64,000 nt of DNA from Rhodopseudomonas palustris (GTDB lineage Bacteria > Pseudomonadota > Alphaproteobacteria > Rhizobiales > Xanthobacteraceae), in the NCBI RefSeq assembly GCF_034479375.1, contig NZ_CP140155.1:4006501-4070500 (forward strand), in the 5' to 3' direction. The notes beneath the pieces are model-generated. The model worked only from the letters and a program-made list of their open reading frames with translations. It searched no databases and was not told where the DNA came from. Made by a program: the position numbers and the translations under genes. Position 1 is the first letter of the stretch. Each line of letters begins with the position of its first letter. Of this stretch, positions 25,427-36,260 are shown piece after piece.

Positions 25427-26188
25427 CTACACCGTCTTCTCCGGCCACCTGCACAGGTCGACGATCAGGCAGACCTCGCAACGCGGCTTGCGGGCCAGGC
25501 AGGTGTAGCGGCCGTGCAGGATCAGCCAGTGGTGGGCGTGCTGCATGAACTGCGGCGGGATCGCTTTCTCGAGTCCGAGCTCGACCGCGAGCGGCGTGTC
25601 GCCGGGCGCCAGCCCGGTGCGGTTGCCGACGCGGAATACATGGGTATCGACCGCCATGGTCGGCTGCCCGAACGCCATGTTGAGCACGACGTTGGCGGTC
25701 TTTCGCCCGGCGCCCGGCAGCGTCTCCAGCTCGGCGCGCGTGCCTGGTACTTGCCCACCAAAGTCGGTGATCAGTTTTTGCGACAGCGCAATCACGTTCT
25801 TCGCCTTGGTGCGAAAAAGGCCGATGGTCCTGATATGCTCCCGCACCCGCTCTTCGCCGAGCGCCAGCATCTTCGCCGGCGTATCGGCGATCGCGAACAG
25901 GCTGCGCGTCGCCTTGTTGACGCCGGCGTCGGTCGCCTGCGCCGACAACACCACCGCGACCAGCAGGGTGAACGGGTTGAGATGTTCGAGCTCGCCCTTC
26001 GGCTCCGGGTTGGCCCTGGCGAATCGGGTGAAGGCCTCGCGAACCTCGTCGGAGGTCCAGCGGCGGAGGCGTTTTGGCGGCCTCGCAGGTTTGCCTCCGG
26101 TTTGCGTCGCGTTTGCCGCAAGGCTTTTCGGGGTCTTGGCGGGTGTTTCGGCAGCCGGTGCAGCCACGCGGCGGGTGATTTTGGGCAT
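25427..26188 (-). CDS. nth: Endonuclease III
   Basis: A 253-residue base-excision-repair glycosylase/AP lyase. The helix-hairpin-helix LETLPGAGRKTANVVLN carries the catalytic Lys, followed by the Asp in AVDTHVFRV. The C-terminal [4Fe-4S] cysteines are in CLARKPRCEVCLIVDLC. About 40 extra N-terminal residues rich in Pro, Lys and Ala precede the conserved domain, as in many alphaproteobacteria; a shorter start is possible. It is divergent from the DUF2244 gene, with only 22 bases between the starts. Confidence 0.93.
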   Translation of the reverse strand: MPKITRRVAAPAAETPAKTPKSLAANATQTGGKPARPPKRLRRWTSDEVREAFTRFARANPEPKGELEHLNPFTLLVAVVLSAQATDAGVNKATRSLFAIADTPAKMLALGEERVREHIRTIGLFRTKAKNVIALSQKLITDFGGQVPGTRAELETLPGAGRKTANVVLNMAFGQPTMAVDTHVFRVGNRTGLAPGDTPLAVELGLEKAIPPQFMQHAHHWLILHGRYTCLARKPRCEVCLIVDLCRWPEKTV

Positions 26189-26210
26189 GGATGAGGTATA
26201 ATATTCCGCA

Positions 26211-26726
26211 ATGACGACAGGAACCGATCTTGAGCCGAAATGGGCCGAGCCGAAACTGTTTTCGGCGCTGCTGAAGCCGCATCGCGCCTTGAGTCACAAG
26301 GCTTTTCTCGTGCTGATGGGGTTTCTCGGCACGATCAGCTTCGCCGCCGGCCTCGGCTTCTGGATGATCGGCGCCTGGCCGGTGTTCGGCTTCTTCGGTC
26401 TCGATCTGCTGGCGATCTATATCGCCTTCAAAGTGGTGTTCGCCCGCGGTCGCGCCAGCGAGGAAATCTCGATGACGATCAGCGAGTTACGAGTGCGCCG
26501 CACGTCGCCGCGCGGGCAGGTGGTGGAATGGGTGCTGAACCCGCTCTGGGTGCGGCTGGAGAAGATCGTCCACGCCGAGTTCGGCATCGAGCAACTGTAT
26601 TTGGTCTCCAGCGGCCGCCGCGTCAGTATCGCGAGCTTTCTCGGCGCTGAGGAAAAGGCGAGCTTCGCCAATGCCTTGACGGCCGCGCTGGATGCCGCCC
26701 GACGCGGCCCGGTGGTTCAAGCCTGA
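26211..26726 (+). CDS. DUF2244 domain membrane protein
   Basis: A 171-residue protein with two adjacent transmembrane segments (about 25-70: VLMGFLGTISFAAGLGFWMI and WPVFGFFGLDLLAIYIAF) followed by a cytoplasmic domain containing ISELRVRRTSPRG and WVLNPLWVRLEK. These match the DUF2244 family of alphaproteobacteria, which often neighbours nth. Function is unknown. The start codon lies 22 bases from the nth start, so the two promoters must overlap. Confidence 0.82.
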   Translation: MTTGTDLEPKWAEPKLFSALLKPHRALSHKAFLVLMGFLGTISFAAGLGFWMIGAWPVFGFFGLDLLAIYIAFKVVFARGRASEEISMTISELRVRRTSPRGQVVEWVLNPLWVRLEKIVHAEFGIEQLYLVSSGRRVSIASFLGAEEKASFANALTAALDAARRGPVVQA

Positions 26727-26783
26727 TCCGGAGAGCTCTGAAAACGGGTGGCCGCGGCCGCTGCGGCAGGTAACATCGGCCTC

Positions 26784-27680
26784 ATGATGAACCTCGCCAT
26801 CGCCGACCATGTTCCCGCCAAGCCCGGCCCCCGCGACACCGCGCTCGCCGACTACGACGCGGTGCGCCGCGCCATCGCGTTCATCTCGCAGAAGTGGAAA
26901 GCGCAACCGACCGTCGAGGCGATCGCCGACGCGGCCGGGCTGACGCCCGACGAACTACACCATCTGTTTCGCCGCTGGGCCGGGCTGACGCCGAAGGCCT
27001 TCATGCAGGCGCTGACGCTCGACCATGCCAAATCGCTGCTGCGCGATTCCGCCAGCGTGCTCGACGCGGCATTGGACTCCGGCCTGTCCGGTCCCGGCCG
27101 GTTGCACGATCTGTTCGTCACCCATGAGGCGATGTCGCCGGGTGAGTGGAAGAGCGGCGGCGCCGGGCTGACGCTGCGCTACGGCTATCACCCGTCGCCG
27201 TTCGGCACCGCCGTGGTGATCGCCTCCGAGCGCGGTCTCGCCGGCCTCGCCTTCGCCGATCCCGGCGGCGAGGAGGCCGCTTTCATGGACCTGCAGCGAC
27301 GCTGGCCGCGCGCCACCTGCATCGCCGACCAGGACTTCACCGCGCCCTTTGCGCAGCGCGTGTTCGACCCGGCGCAATGGCGGCCGGAGCAGCCGCTGCG
27401 GGTGGTGCTGATCGGCACCGATTTCGAGGTCCGGGTCTGGCAGACGCTGCTGAAAATCCCGATGGGACGGGCGCTGTGCTACTCGGACATCGCCGGCCGG
27501 ATCGCCGCGCCGAAGGCGTCGCGCGCGGTCGGCGCCGCGATCGGCAAGAACCCGATTTCATTCGTGGTGCCGTGCCATCGCGCGCTCGGCAAAGGCGGCG
27601 CGCTCACCGGCTATCATTGGGGCCTGACCCGCAAACAGGCGATGATCGGCTGGGAAGCGGGGCGGCTCGGGGCGGGCTGA
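26784..27680 (+). CDS. AraC-type HTH fused to methylated-DNA-protein-cysteine methyltransferase (Ada-like)
   Basis: A 298-residue fusion. Residues about 15-100 form an AraC-type helix-turn-helix (VEAIADAAGLTPDELHHLFRRWAGLTPKAFM). The C-terminal half is an Ogt/MGMT domain with the alkyl-acceptor cysteine in VPCHRALGKGG and the preceding VGAAIGKNPISF. It lacks the N-terminal zinc/methyl-phosphotriester domain of E. coli Ada, so a regulatory function would have to be triggered differently. ATGs at 26784 and 26787 are possible; a GTG at 26748 is less likely. Confidence 0.9.
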   Translation: MMNLAIADHVPAKPGPRDTALADYDAVRRAIAFISQKWKAQPTVEAIADAAGLTPDELHHLFRRWAGLTPKAFMQALTLDHAKSLLRDSASVLDAALDSGLSGPGRLHDLFVTHEAMSPGEWKSGGAGLTLRYGYHPSPFGTAVVIASERGLAGLAFADPGGEEAAFMDLQRRWPRATCIADQDFTAPFAQRVFDPAQWRPEQPLRVVLIGTDFEVRVWQTLLKIPMGRALCYSDIAGRIAAPKASRAVGAAIGKNPISFVVPCHRALGKGGALTGYHWGLTRKQAMIGWEAGRLGAG

Positions 27681-27781
27681 CCCTCCGGCCGACCGATTGA
27701 CGGGGGCGGGCCGCGACCATAGGTGTGAGGGGCGCCGAAACAGCCTCGAGGCGCGCGCCCACACCCAGGAAAGTCTTTGCC

Positions 27782-29296
27782 ATGCAGTCCCGCCGTCCCG
27801 TCATGCTCGTGATCCTCGATGGTTGGGGATGGCGCGAGGACCCGGCAGACAATGCCGTGCTGCAGGCCAACACCCCCACCTTCGACGCGCTGTGGACGGG
27901 CGGCCCGCACGCCTTCCTGCGCACCTCCGGGAAATCGGTCGGGCTGCCGAACGGCCAGATGGGCAATTCCGAGGTCGGCCACCTCAATATCGGCGCCGGC
28001 CGGGTGGTGATGCAGGATCTGCCGCGGATCAGCGACGCCATCGCCAGCGGCGAGATCGATCGGGCGCCGGAATTGCTGGCCTTCATCGAGAAGCTGCGGG
28101 CCAGCGGCGGCACCTGCCATCTGATGGGCCTGGTGTCACCCGGCGGCGTGCATTCGCTGCAGGACCATGCCGTTGCGCTGGCGAAGATTCTGGCGAAAGC
28201 CGGAATCCCGACGGTGCTGCACGCTTTCACCGACGGCCGCGATACGCCGCCGAAATCTGCCGTCGACGACATCGCCCGGCTCCGCGCCGACCTGCCGCCG
28301 AGCGTGCCGATCGCCACCGTCAGCGGCCGCTATTATGCGATGGACCGCGACAACCGCTGGGAGCGCGTCGGCAAGGCCTACGGCGTGATCGCCGAGGCTG
28401 ACGGACCGCGCTTCGCGGACGCGGATGCGGTGATCGCCGCCGGCTACGCCTCCGGCGTCAATGACGAGTTCATCGTTCCCGCCGTGGTCGGCGACTATCA
28501 GGGCATACGCGACGGCGACGGCGTGCTGTGCTTCAATTTCCGCGCCGATCGGGTGCGCGAAATCCTCGCCGCCCTGCTCGACCCGGCGTTCGCAGGCTTC
28601 CCGCGCAAGCGCGTGCTGAAGATCGCGGCCGCCGCCGGCATGACGCAATACAGCAACGCGCTGGATGCGCTGATGCGCACGATCTTTCCGCCGCAGAGCC
28701 TGGTGAACGGCCTCGGTGAGGTGGTCGCTGCCACCGGCCGGCATCAGTTGCGGATGGCGGAGACCGAGAAATATCCGCACGTCACCTACTTCCTCAACGG
28801 CGGCGAGGAAGTGCCGTATCCCGGCGAAGACCGCATCATGGTGCCCTCGCCCAAGGTGGCGACCTATGATCTTCAGCCGGAAATGTCCGCGTCTGAGCTG
28901 GGCGACAAGGCCGTGCAGGCGATCGAGTCCGGCAAATACGACCTGATCGTCCTCAACTTCGCCAATCCCGACATGGTCGGCCACACCGGCAGCCTGCCGG
29001 CGGCGATCAAAGCGGTCGAGACGGTCGACACCCAGCTCGGCCGCATCGTCGCGGCGATCCGCGCGTCCGGCGGCGCGCTGCTGGTCACCGCCGATCACGG
29101 CAATTGCGAGATGATGCGCGATCCGGTCACCGGCGGCCCGCACACCGCGCACACCACGAATCCGGTGCCGGTGCTGCTGGTCGGCCACGACGGCCCGCTG
29201 GCGGACGGCCAGTTGTCCGATCTCGCCCCGACGCTGCTGAAGCTGATGGACCTGCCGCAGCCGGCGGAGATGACCGGCACATCGCTGATCGGCTAA
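27782..29296 (+). CDS. gpmI: 2,3-bisphosphoglycerate-independent phosphoglycerate mutase
   Basis: A 504-residue two-metal (Mn2+) enzyme of the alkaline phosphatase superfamily. The N-terminal LVILDGWGWRED carries a metal ligand, and the phosphoserine nucleophile is S63 in QMGNSEVGHLNIG. FTDGRDTPPKSA, FNFRADRVREI and the C-terminal ADHGNCEMM metal site are intact. It interconverts 3- and 2-phosphoglycerate in glycolysis and gluconeogenesis. The ATG at 27782 follows CCCAGGAAAG. It is convergent with dapB, 33 bases apart. Confidence 0.95.
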   Translation: MQSRRPVMLVILDGWGWREDPADNAVLQANTPTFDALWTGGPHAFLRTSGKSVGLPNGQMGNSEVGHLNIGAGRVVMQDLPRISDAIASGEIDRAPELLAFIEKLRASGGTCHLMGLVSPGGVHSLQDHAVALAKILAKAGIPTVLHAFTDGRDTPPKSAVDDIARLRADLPPSVPIATVSGRYYAMDRDNRWERVGKAYGVIAEADGPRFADADAVIAAGYASGVNDEFIVPAVVGDYQGIRDGDGVLCFNFRADRVREILAALLDPAFAGFPRKRVLKIAAAAGMTQYSNALDALMRTIFPPQSLVNGLGEVVAATGRHQLRMAETEKYPHVTYFLNGGEEVPYPGEDRIMVPSPKVATYDLQPEMSASELGDKAVQAIESGKYDLIVLNFANPDMVGHTGSLPAAIKAVETVDTQLGRIVAAIRASGGALLVTADHGNCEMMRDPVTGGPHTAHTTNPVPVLLVGHDGPLADGQLSDLAPTLLKLMDLPQPAEMTGTSLIG

Positions 29297-29329
29297 TACG
29301 GCTCGGGCGAAGCGCTATCCGCTACGCCC

Positions 29330-30145
29330 TCAGAACTCCGCGAGCCCGAGCACGTCCATCATCGAATACAGCCCAGGCTTCTGGCCGTGCGCCCATTGCG
29401 CCGCCTTCAGCGCGCCATGGGCGAAGATCATGCGGTCCTCGGCCTTATGGGTGAGCTCGATCCGCTCGTAAGGCCCGGCGAAGATCACGCTGTGGTCGCC
29501 GGTGACGGTGCCGCCGCGCAAGGACGCGAAGCCGATGTCGCCGGACTTGCGCGCGCCGGTGAGGCCGTCGCGGCCGCGCGCCGAATGGCTGTCGAGATCG
29601 ACCTGGCGGCCGGCCGCGGCGGCTTCGCCGAGCAGCAGCGCGGTGCCGGACGGCGCATCGATCTTGGCGCGGTGATGCATTTCGACGATCTCGATGTCGA
29701 AATTGTCGCCGAGCGACTGCGCCACACGCTTGGTCAGCGCCGCCAACAGATTGACGCCGAGGCTCATATTGCCGGACTTCACCACGATCGCCTGCCGGGT
29801 GACGCTCTGGATCACCGCATTGTCGGACGACGACAGGCCGGTGGTGCCGATCACATGGACGATGCCGCGTTGCGCGGCGATCGCCACATTGGCGATGGTC
29901 GCGCCCGGCACGGTGAAATCGAGAATGCCGTCGGCGTCGGCGGACAGCTTCCACAGGTCGGCGGACAGCATGACGCCATTGGCCGGCAGACCTGCGAGCA
30001 CGCCGGCGTCCTGACCCAGCAGTTCCGAGCCGGGCGCTTCCAGCGCGCCAGTGAGCACGACGCCTTTTGTTTCGGAAATGGCGCGCGTCAGCGCGCGGCC
30101 CATCCGGCCACCGGCCCCGGCAACGATCAGGCGCATATCGGACAT
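29330..30145 (-). CDS. dapB: 4-hydroxy-tetrahydrodipicolinate reductase
   Basis: A 271-residue enzyme of lysine and diaminopimelate synthesis. It shows the N-terminal nucleotide-binding [14 protein letters not shown], the [15 protein letters not shown] segment, and the family signature [21 protein letters not shown], which holds the catalytic His and Lys. It ends with the typical [20 protein letters not shown]. It is the last gene of a minus-strand run beginning with the flavin reductase gene at 31848, after a 78-base gap. Confidence 0.95.
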   Translation of the reverse strand: MSDMRLIVAGAGGRMGRALTRAISETKGVVLTGALEAPGSELLGQDAGVLAGLPANGVMLSADLWKLSADADGILDFTVPGATIANVAIAAQRGIVHVIGTTGLSSSDNAVIQSVTRQAIVVKSGNMSLGVNLLAALTKRVAQSLGDNFDIEIVEMHHRAKIDAPSGTALLLGEAAAAGRQVDLDSHSARGRDGLTGARKSGDIGFASLRGGTVTGDHSVIFAGPYERIELTHKAEDRMIFAHGALKAAQWAHGQKPGLYSMMDVLGLAEF

Positions 30146-30223
30146 CGGCTTGCGATCCTTTGACAGGCCCGCGGTATAGCCGGGCGAGAAGGGCCCGGCA
30201 ACTGAGCGAAAGCAGGCCGAGGT

Positions 30224-30535
30224 TCAGCCCTGCGGCTGCGGCCCGTCATAACCCTCGACGATGACGATCTCGCCCTGCGCATAGGGCGCGCGGGCCTTGA
30301 TCAGCGCCTGATACTCGGGCGAGTGATAGCAGGCGAGCGCGGTGGCGTAGTCCTCGAACTCGATCACGACGTTGCGCGAGCGCGACGGGCCTTCGTGCGC
30401 CTCGTAGGTGCCGCCGCGCGTGAGAAACTTCGCGCCGTATTTGGCGAACACCGCGCCGTTGTGGGCGACATAGTCGCGCTTGTAGCTGTCGAGATCGTGC
30501 ACATCGATCCGTGCGACCCAATAGCCCTTGGCCAT
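30224..30535 (-). CDS. DUF1330 (EthD/dabb-like) small protein
   Basis: A 103-residue protein with the DUF1330 pattern: KGYWVARIDVHDLDSYKRDY at the start, GAKFLTRGGTYEAHEG, and RNVVIEFEDYATALACYHSPEYQAL. It probably forms a dimeric alpha-beta ferredoxin-like barrel; the biochemical role of the family is not established. It lies 17 bases after pyrF on the same strand, so it is probably co-transcribed. Confidence 0.85.
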   Translation of the reverse strand: MAKGYWVARIDVHDLDSYKRDYVAHNGAVFAKYGAKFLTRGGTYEAHEGPSRSRNVVIEFEDYATALACYHSPEYQALIKARAPYAQGEIVIVEGYDGPQPQG

Positions 30536-30552
30536 GGTTCTTTCCCTGTCGG

Positions 30553-31260
30553 TTATTTCGCTTGCGCGATCTCGGCGACGATCGCATCCGCCGCCTGCTT
30601 CGGGTCCGCGGCGTCCATCACCGGGCGGCCGACCACCAGATGACTGGCGCCGGCGGCGATCGCCCGCGCCGGGGTCATGATCCGCTTCTGGTCACCCGCG
30701 GCCGCGCCGGCGGGCCTGATCCCCGGCGTCACCAGCGCCATCTTCGTCCCGATGATGCCGCGCAGATGAGCCGCTTCCTCGGGCGAGCACACCAGGCCGT
30801 CGACGCCGATCGCCAGCGCCTGCCGCGCGCGCGCCTCGACCAGGTCGCGCACGCCGAGCGCGTAGCCGGCGTCGGCGAGATCGCGATCGTCATAGGAGGT
30901 CAGCACGGTGACGGCGAGGATCTTCAGCCCCGACGCGCCGCGCGCCTCGACCGCGGCTCTCATCGTTTGCGGATAGGCATGCACGGTGAGGAAGGTGGCG
31001 CCGAGCGAGCTCAGACTCTCGACGCCGCGCGCCACGGTGTTGCCGATGTCGTGCAGCTTGAGATCGACGAACACCTTCTTGCCGGCATCGACGAGCTTCG
31101 GCACCAGCGCGAGCCCGCCGGCATAAGCGAGCTGATAACCGATCTTGTAGAAGCCGACGCTGTCGCCGAGCTTCTCGATCATCGCGGTGGCGGCGTCGAC
31201 GCCGGGCACGTCCAATGCAACGATCAGCCGGTCGCGATCGGCGGGGTCGGCTTGCGCCAT
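30553..31260 (-). CDS. pyrF: Orotidine 5'-phosphate decarboxylase
   Basis: A 235-residue TIM-barrel enzyme, the last step of UMP synthesis. The catalytic DxKxxD motif is in [18 protein letters not shown] near 65, and [10 protein letters not shown] opens the barrel. The C-terminal [17 protein letters not shown] phosphate-binding segment is intact. The start lies 6 bases after the upstream reductase gene stop, which suggests an operon. Confidence 0.95.
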   Translation of the reverse strand: MAQADPADRDRLIVALDVPGVDAATAMIEKLGDSVGFYKIGYQLAYAGGLALVPKLVDAGKKVFVDLKLHDIGNTVARGVESLSSLGATFLTVHAYPQTMRAAVEARGASGLKILAVTVLTSYDDRDLADAGYALGVRDLVEARARQALAIGVDGLVCSPEEAAHLRGIIGTKMALVTPGIRPAGAAAGDQKRIMTPARAIAAGASHLVVGRPVMDAADPKQAADAIVAEIAQAK

Positions 31261-31266
31261 GACCTG

Positions 31267-31848
31267 TTACCTCATCATCTGTTGGGCGAAGTCGATCAAT
31301 TGCCGGACCATCGCCTGCAGCGCGGCGGCGTCGGCGGGGAGTTTCAGCCGGTCGCTGTCGTCATAGGCCTGATGGGCGAACGACAGCGCGAGCTGATTGG
31401 GAATCACCGGCGCGCGGCAGCCGGACAGGATCAGGCGCAACGCGGCGAGGCAGCGCGCGCCGCCGAGCTTGCCTTCGGAGGCCGAGGCGAGAGCGAAGAC
31501 GCGCTCGCGAAACACCTGACCTTGGGTCTCGTGCGGGTCCTGGACCCGCGATACCCAGTCGATCGCGTTCTTCAGCAGCGCCGGTGGCGCCGAATTGTAT
31601 TCCGGGCTGACGATCAGCACGCCGTGATGCGCACCGATCATCCGCTTCAGATTGATGGCGTTGACCGGCACGCCGGACTTGGCTTCGAAGTCGCCATCGT
31701 AAATCGGCAGCGGAAAATCGGCGAGCGACAGCCGGGTGACGTCGACGTCGGCGCGGGCGAATTCATGCATGGCGGCGGCGGCCAGCCGCACATTGTGCGA
31801 GCCGGTTCGCAGCGAGCCGGGAATGACGAGAATCTTCACCGCTGACAT
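31267..31848 (-). CDS. NADPH-dependent FMN reductase
   Basis: A 193-residue flavodoxin-like protein. The phosphate-binding loop is ILVIPGSLRTGSHNVRLA, the flavin-contact segment LIVSPEYNSAPPALLKNAIDWVSR, and a downstream Gly-rich loop SASEGKLGGARCLAALR. These are the landmarks of the NADPH-dependent FMN reductase/quinone reductase family. The physiological acceptor is unknown. It is the first gene of the cluster with pyrF, DUF1330 and dapB. Confidence 0.9.
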   Translation of the reverse strand: MSAVKILVIPGSLRTGSHNVRLAAAAMHEFARADVDVTRLSLADFPLPIYDGDFEAKSGVPVNAINLKRMIGAHHGVLIVSPEYNSAPPALLKNAIDWVSRVQDPHETQGQVFRERVFALASASEGKLGGARCLAALRLILSGCRAPVIPNQLALSFAHQAYDDSDRLKLPADAAALQAMVRQLIDFAQQMMR

Positions 31849-31991
31849 GATGCCGATCTCCTGCCGACAAGCGCGACCATGGCCGCGCCCTGTTTAGCGA
31901 AGTTGTCGGGCGAAGGAACGCCGGAATTTCCGGGAGCGTCGGCATCTGTGGGAAAGCCGCTTGCCCGAGGGACAGCGGCACGGCGGGCGGC

Positions 31992-32594
31992 TCAGCCCTT
32001 GCGATAGACCCAGACCCGGGCGGGCGGGATGTTCATCCAGATCCGCTCCGAGGCCTCGGTGGCGACGCCCGGCAGCGATTTCGGAATTGGCGGCGCCACC
32101 GAATAGGTGAGCTGCACGAAAGGCGCGCCGGGTTCGAGCAGATTGAAGGAATCGCGGATCAGCTTCATCCGGGTCAGCATCGGCTTGGTGACCAGCGGAA
32201 GCCCCGACACCACCGCGGTGGCCGGCTCGGGCAGCACGTCCCACAGCGTATCGCGCAGCCGATAGGCATCGCCCTGAACGATCGTCGCTTGCGGATAGCG
32301 TTCGCGCAGCAAGGCGCAGAAGCTCGGATTGTATTCGACGAGCACCAGGCGCTTCTGATCGACGCCGTGCTCGACCAGCGCATTGGTGATTGCGCCGGTG
32401 CCGGGCCCCAGTTCGATCACGGGTCCGGTGGAGTCGATGTCGACATATTGCGCCATCGTCCGGGCCAGCAACTTGCCCGACGGCATCACCGCACCCATGT
32501 GCAGCGGCTTTTCGATCCAGGAACGTAGGAAGCGAACCTCGTCATCCAGACGTGGCTGCTTCTTCAACGCGCGAACCGTGGACTGCAAAGCCAT
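31992..32594 (-). CDS. pmtA: Phospholipid N-methyltransferase (PmtA-like)
   Basis: A 200-residue class I SAM methyltransferase. The SAM motif is PVIELGPGTGAITNAL, and the region around it (RSWIEKPLHMGAVMPSGKLLARTM) resembles the Rhizobium/Bradyrhizobium PmtA enzymes that methylate phosphatidylethanolamine towards phosphatidylcholine. The ATG at 32594 is chosen. An in-frame TTG at 32633 would add 13 residues, but its sequence is part of a TTGACA promoter-like element. Another SAM methyltransferase specificity cannot be excluded. Confidence 0.75.
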   Translation of the reverse strand: MALQSTVRALKKQPRLDDEVRFLRSWIEKPLHMGAVMPSGKLLARTMAQYVDIDSTGPVIELGPGTGAITNALVEHGVDQKRLVLVEYNPSFCALLRERYPQATIVQGDAYRLRDTLWDVLPEPATAVVSGLPLVTKPMLTRMKLIRDSFNLLEPGAPFVQLTYSVAPPIPKSLPGVATEASERIWMNIPPARVWVYRKG

Positions 32595-32686
32595 TCCGCT
32601 ACCAAACCGGGAGGTATATTGGCCCAGTGTCAAATTATTGTTACATCACAAGTATAGGGCACTCCCAGGCGGGTCAAGTTAGACGC

Positions 32687-33823
32687 TTAGGGAGTGTTCG
32701 CGCGGGAGCCGAAGAAGTCCTTGACCTTGGAGAAGAAACCCGCGGCCTCGGGTTGGGTTGCACCCGACGATAATTTTTCGAACTCCGCCAGCAGCTCCTG
32801 CTGCTTCTTGGTGAGATTCTGCGGCGTTTCCACGGCAACCTGGACATACATGTCGCCGACCTGACGCGACCGCAGCACTGGCATGCCTTTTCCCGCAATG
32901 CGGAATCGCCGGCCGGTCTGGGTGCCTGACGGCACCTTCACCTTGGTCTTGCCGCGTTCGATCGTCGGCACCTCGAATTCACCGCCCAGCGCCGCCGTCA
33001 CCATCGAAATCGGCACCCGGCAATGCAGATCGGCGCCATCGCGCTGGAAGATGGCGTGCGAGGCGAGCGACAGGAAGATGTAGAGATCGCCCGGCGGCCC
33101 GCCACGGAGGCCGGCCTCGCCTTCGCCGGCGAGACGGATGCGGGTGCCGTCCTCGACGCCCTGCGGAATGTTGACGGACAAGGTGCGCTCGCGCGTGACG
33201 CGGCCGGAGCCGGAGCAGGACGGACACGGATCCTCGATGATCTGGCCGCGGCCCTGGCAGCTCGGGCAGGTCCGCTCCAGCGTAAAGAACCCCTGGGCCT
33301 GACGGACGCGGCCGGCGCCGCCGCAGGTCGAGCAGGTTTTCGGCTTGGTGCCGGCCTTGGCGCCGATGCCGGAGCAGGACTCGCAAGTGACCGAGACCGG
33401 GATCTCGATCTGCGCGGTCTTGCCCTTGTAGGCGTCCTCGAGGGTGATCTCCATGTTGTATCGCAGATCGGCGCCGCGTTCGCGGCCGGTGCCGCGCCCG
33501 CGCTGTCCGGCCATGCCGAACAGGTCTTCGAAGATATCGGAGAACGACGAGGCGAAGCCGGCGCCGAAGCCGGGACCGCCGCCCATGCCCTGCTCGAAGG
33601 CGGCATGACCGTAACGGTCGTAGGCGGCGCGCTTGTCGCCGTCCTTTAGGATTTCGTAGGCTTCGTTGATTTCCTTGAACCTGACTTCGCTCGACGCATC
33701 GCCCGGATTGCGATCCGGATGCCATTTCATCGCGAGCTTGCGGAAAGCGCTTTTGAGCGTCGATTCGTCGGCGCTACGCTCGACTTCAAGGGTTTCGTAG
33801 TAGCAACGCTTGGTGGTGGACAT
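32687..33823 (-). CDS. dnaJ: Chaperone protein DnaJ
   Basis: A 378-residue full-length type I Hsp40. The J domain (1-70) has the HPD motif in [11 protein letters not shown] Gly/Phe-rich linker ([14 protein letters not shown]) follows, then four zinc-binding CxxCxGxG repeats ([32 protein letters not shown]) and the C-terminal substrate-binding domain. It stimulates DnaK ATPase. It lies 140 bases after dnaK on the same strand, with a strong hairpin and a possible sigma-32 promoter in the gap. Confidence 0.97.
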   Translation of the reverse strand: MSTTKRCYYETLEVERSADESTLKSAFRKLAMKWHPDRNPGDASSEVRFKEINEAYEILKDGDKRAAYDRYGHAAFEQGMGGGPGFGAGFASSFSDIFEDLFGMAGQRGRGTGRERGADLRYNMEITLEDAYKGKTAQIEIPVSVTCESCSGIGAKAGTKPKTCSTCGGAGRVRQAQGFFTLERTCPSCQGRGQIIEDPCPSCSGSGRVTRERTLSVNIPQGVEDGTRIRLAGEGEAGLRGGPPGDLYIFLSLASHAIFQRDGADLHCRVPISMVTAALGGEFEVPTIERGKTKVKVPSGTQTGRRFRIAGKGMPVLRSRQVGDMYVQVAVETPQNLTKKQQELLAEFEKLSSGATQPEAAGFFSKVKDFFGSRANTP

Positions 33824-33898
33824 CCGTCAAACCTGCTCGATCCAATTGACCCTCGAGGGAACGTGCATGCTTCATGCCGTCCCAGGCCCAACGAAAGC

Positions 33899-33942
33899 AA
33901 CCCCCACCTGAAGTCCGCACGCGCGTTCGTCAGATGGGGGTT
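33899..33942 (-). terminator. Hairpin between dnaK and dnaJ
   Basis: AACCCCCA and TGGGGGTT form an 8-bp stem, extended by CTG/CAG, around a loop of about 20 bases, 22 bases after the dnaK stop. No U tract follows directly (GCTTTCG). It may be a partial terminator or an mRNA-stabilising end that keeps DnaK more abundant than DnaJ. Confidence 0.5.
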
Positions 33943-33957
33943 ACATTATCCGTCAAG
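33932..33957 (-). promoter_or_regulatory. Possible sigma-32 promoter for dnaJ
   Basis: On the minus strand CTTGAC is followed after 12 bases by CCCCATCT, resembling the enterobacterial sigma-32 consensus (CTTGAA, 13-15 bases, CCCCATNT). The spacing is one base short, and the -10 overlaps the hairpin arm, so this is tentative. Confidence 0.3.
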
Positions 33958-33963
33958 AGGTCC

Positions 33964-35865
<1,902 letters not shown>

Positions 35866-35966
35866 GGTGCTCATATCCTTCTTTTTGCGGCGAGTCGGGC
35901 GGGCCCTGACGGCGCACCAGCCCCAACCCCCAAATATCAAATGCTCGCGATTGTGCGGCGGTGAGC

Positions 35967-35997
35967 CTCATATAGGAGGGGGGGTGGGGGCTGCAAG
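35967..35997 (-). promoter_or_regulatory. RpoH (sigma-32) promoter of dnaK
   Basis: On the minus strand CTTGCAG (complement of 35991-35997) is followed, with a spacer of usual length, by CCTATATGAG (complement of 35967-35976). This fits the alphaproteobacterial RpoH consensus, a CTTG -35 and a CYTATNTNNG -10, at every defined -10 position. It lies about 100 bases upstream of the dnaK start. Confidence 0.65.
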
Positions 35998-36260
35998 GAC
36001 TGGCGGACGGCCTCGCCTACGAAAACATCGGCTTTGATGAATCTCAGTGGTCTCCGACGCGCCGCCGGGGGCGATCGTTTTGCAGCACGGCAAAAGGGTC
36101 CGCTTGCGGCCGGTCGTCCCAGTGTGCGGTTGCGCCTTGACCGGACGTCAGGACGTGATCAGGTGCCCTTCGGCCGTCGCATCTTCGACCCTGCGATGGC
36201 CCCACGGGCAGCCGCCCCCGACCATCGAACGGCCTCAATGCGACTTCAGTAGAGCCATCC

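Noticed and set aside
36034..36047. TTGA-N6-TCAG near the dnaK/36261 divergent region as a second FNR-type site
   Set aside because: One mismatch and a single occurrence without further symmetry; likely chance.
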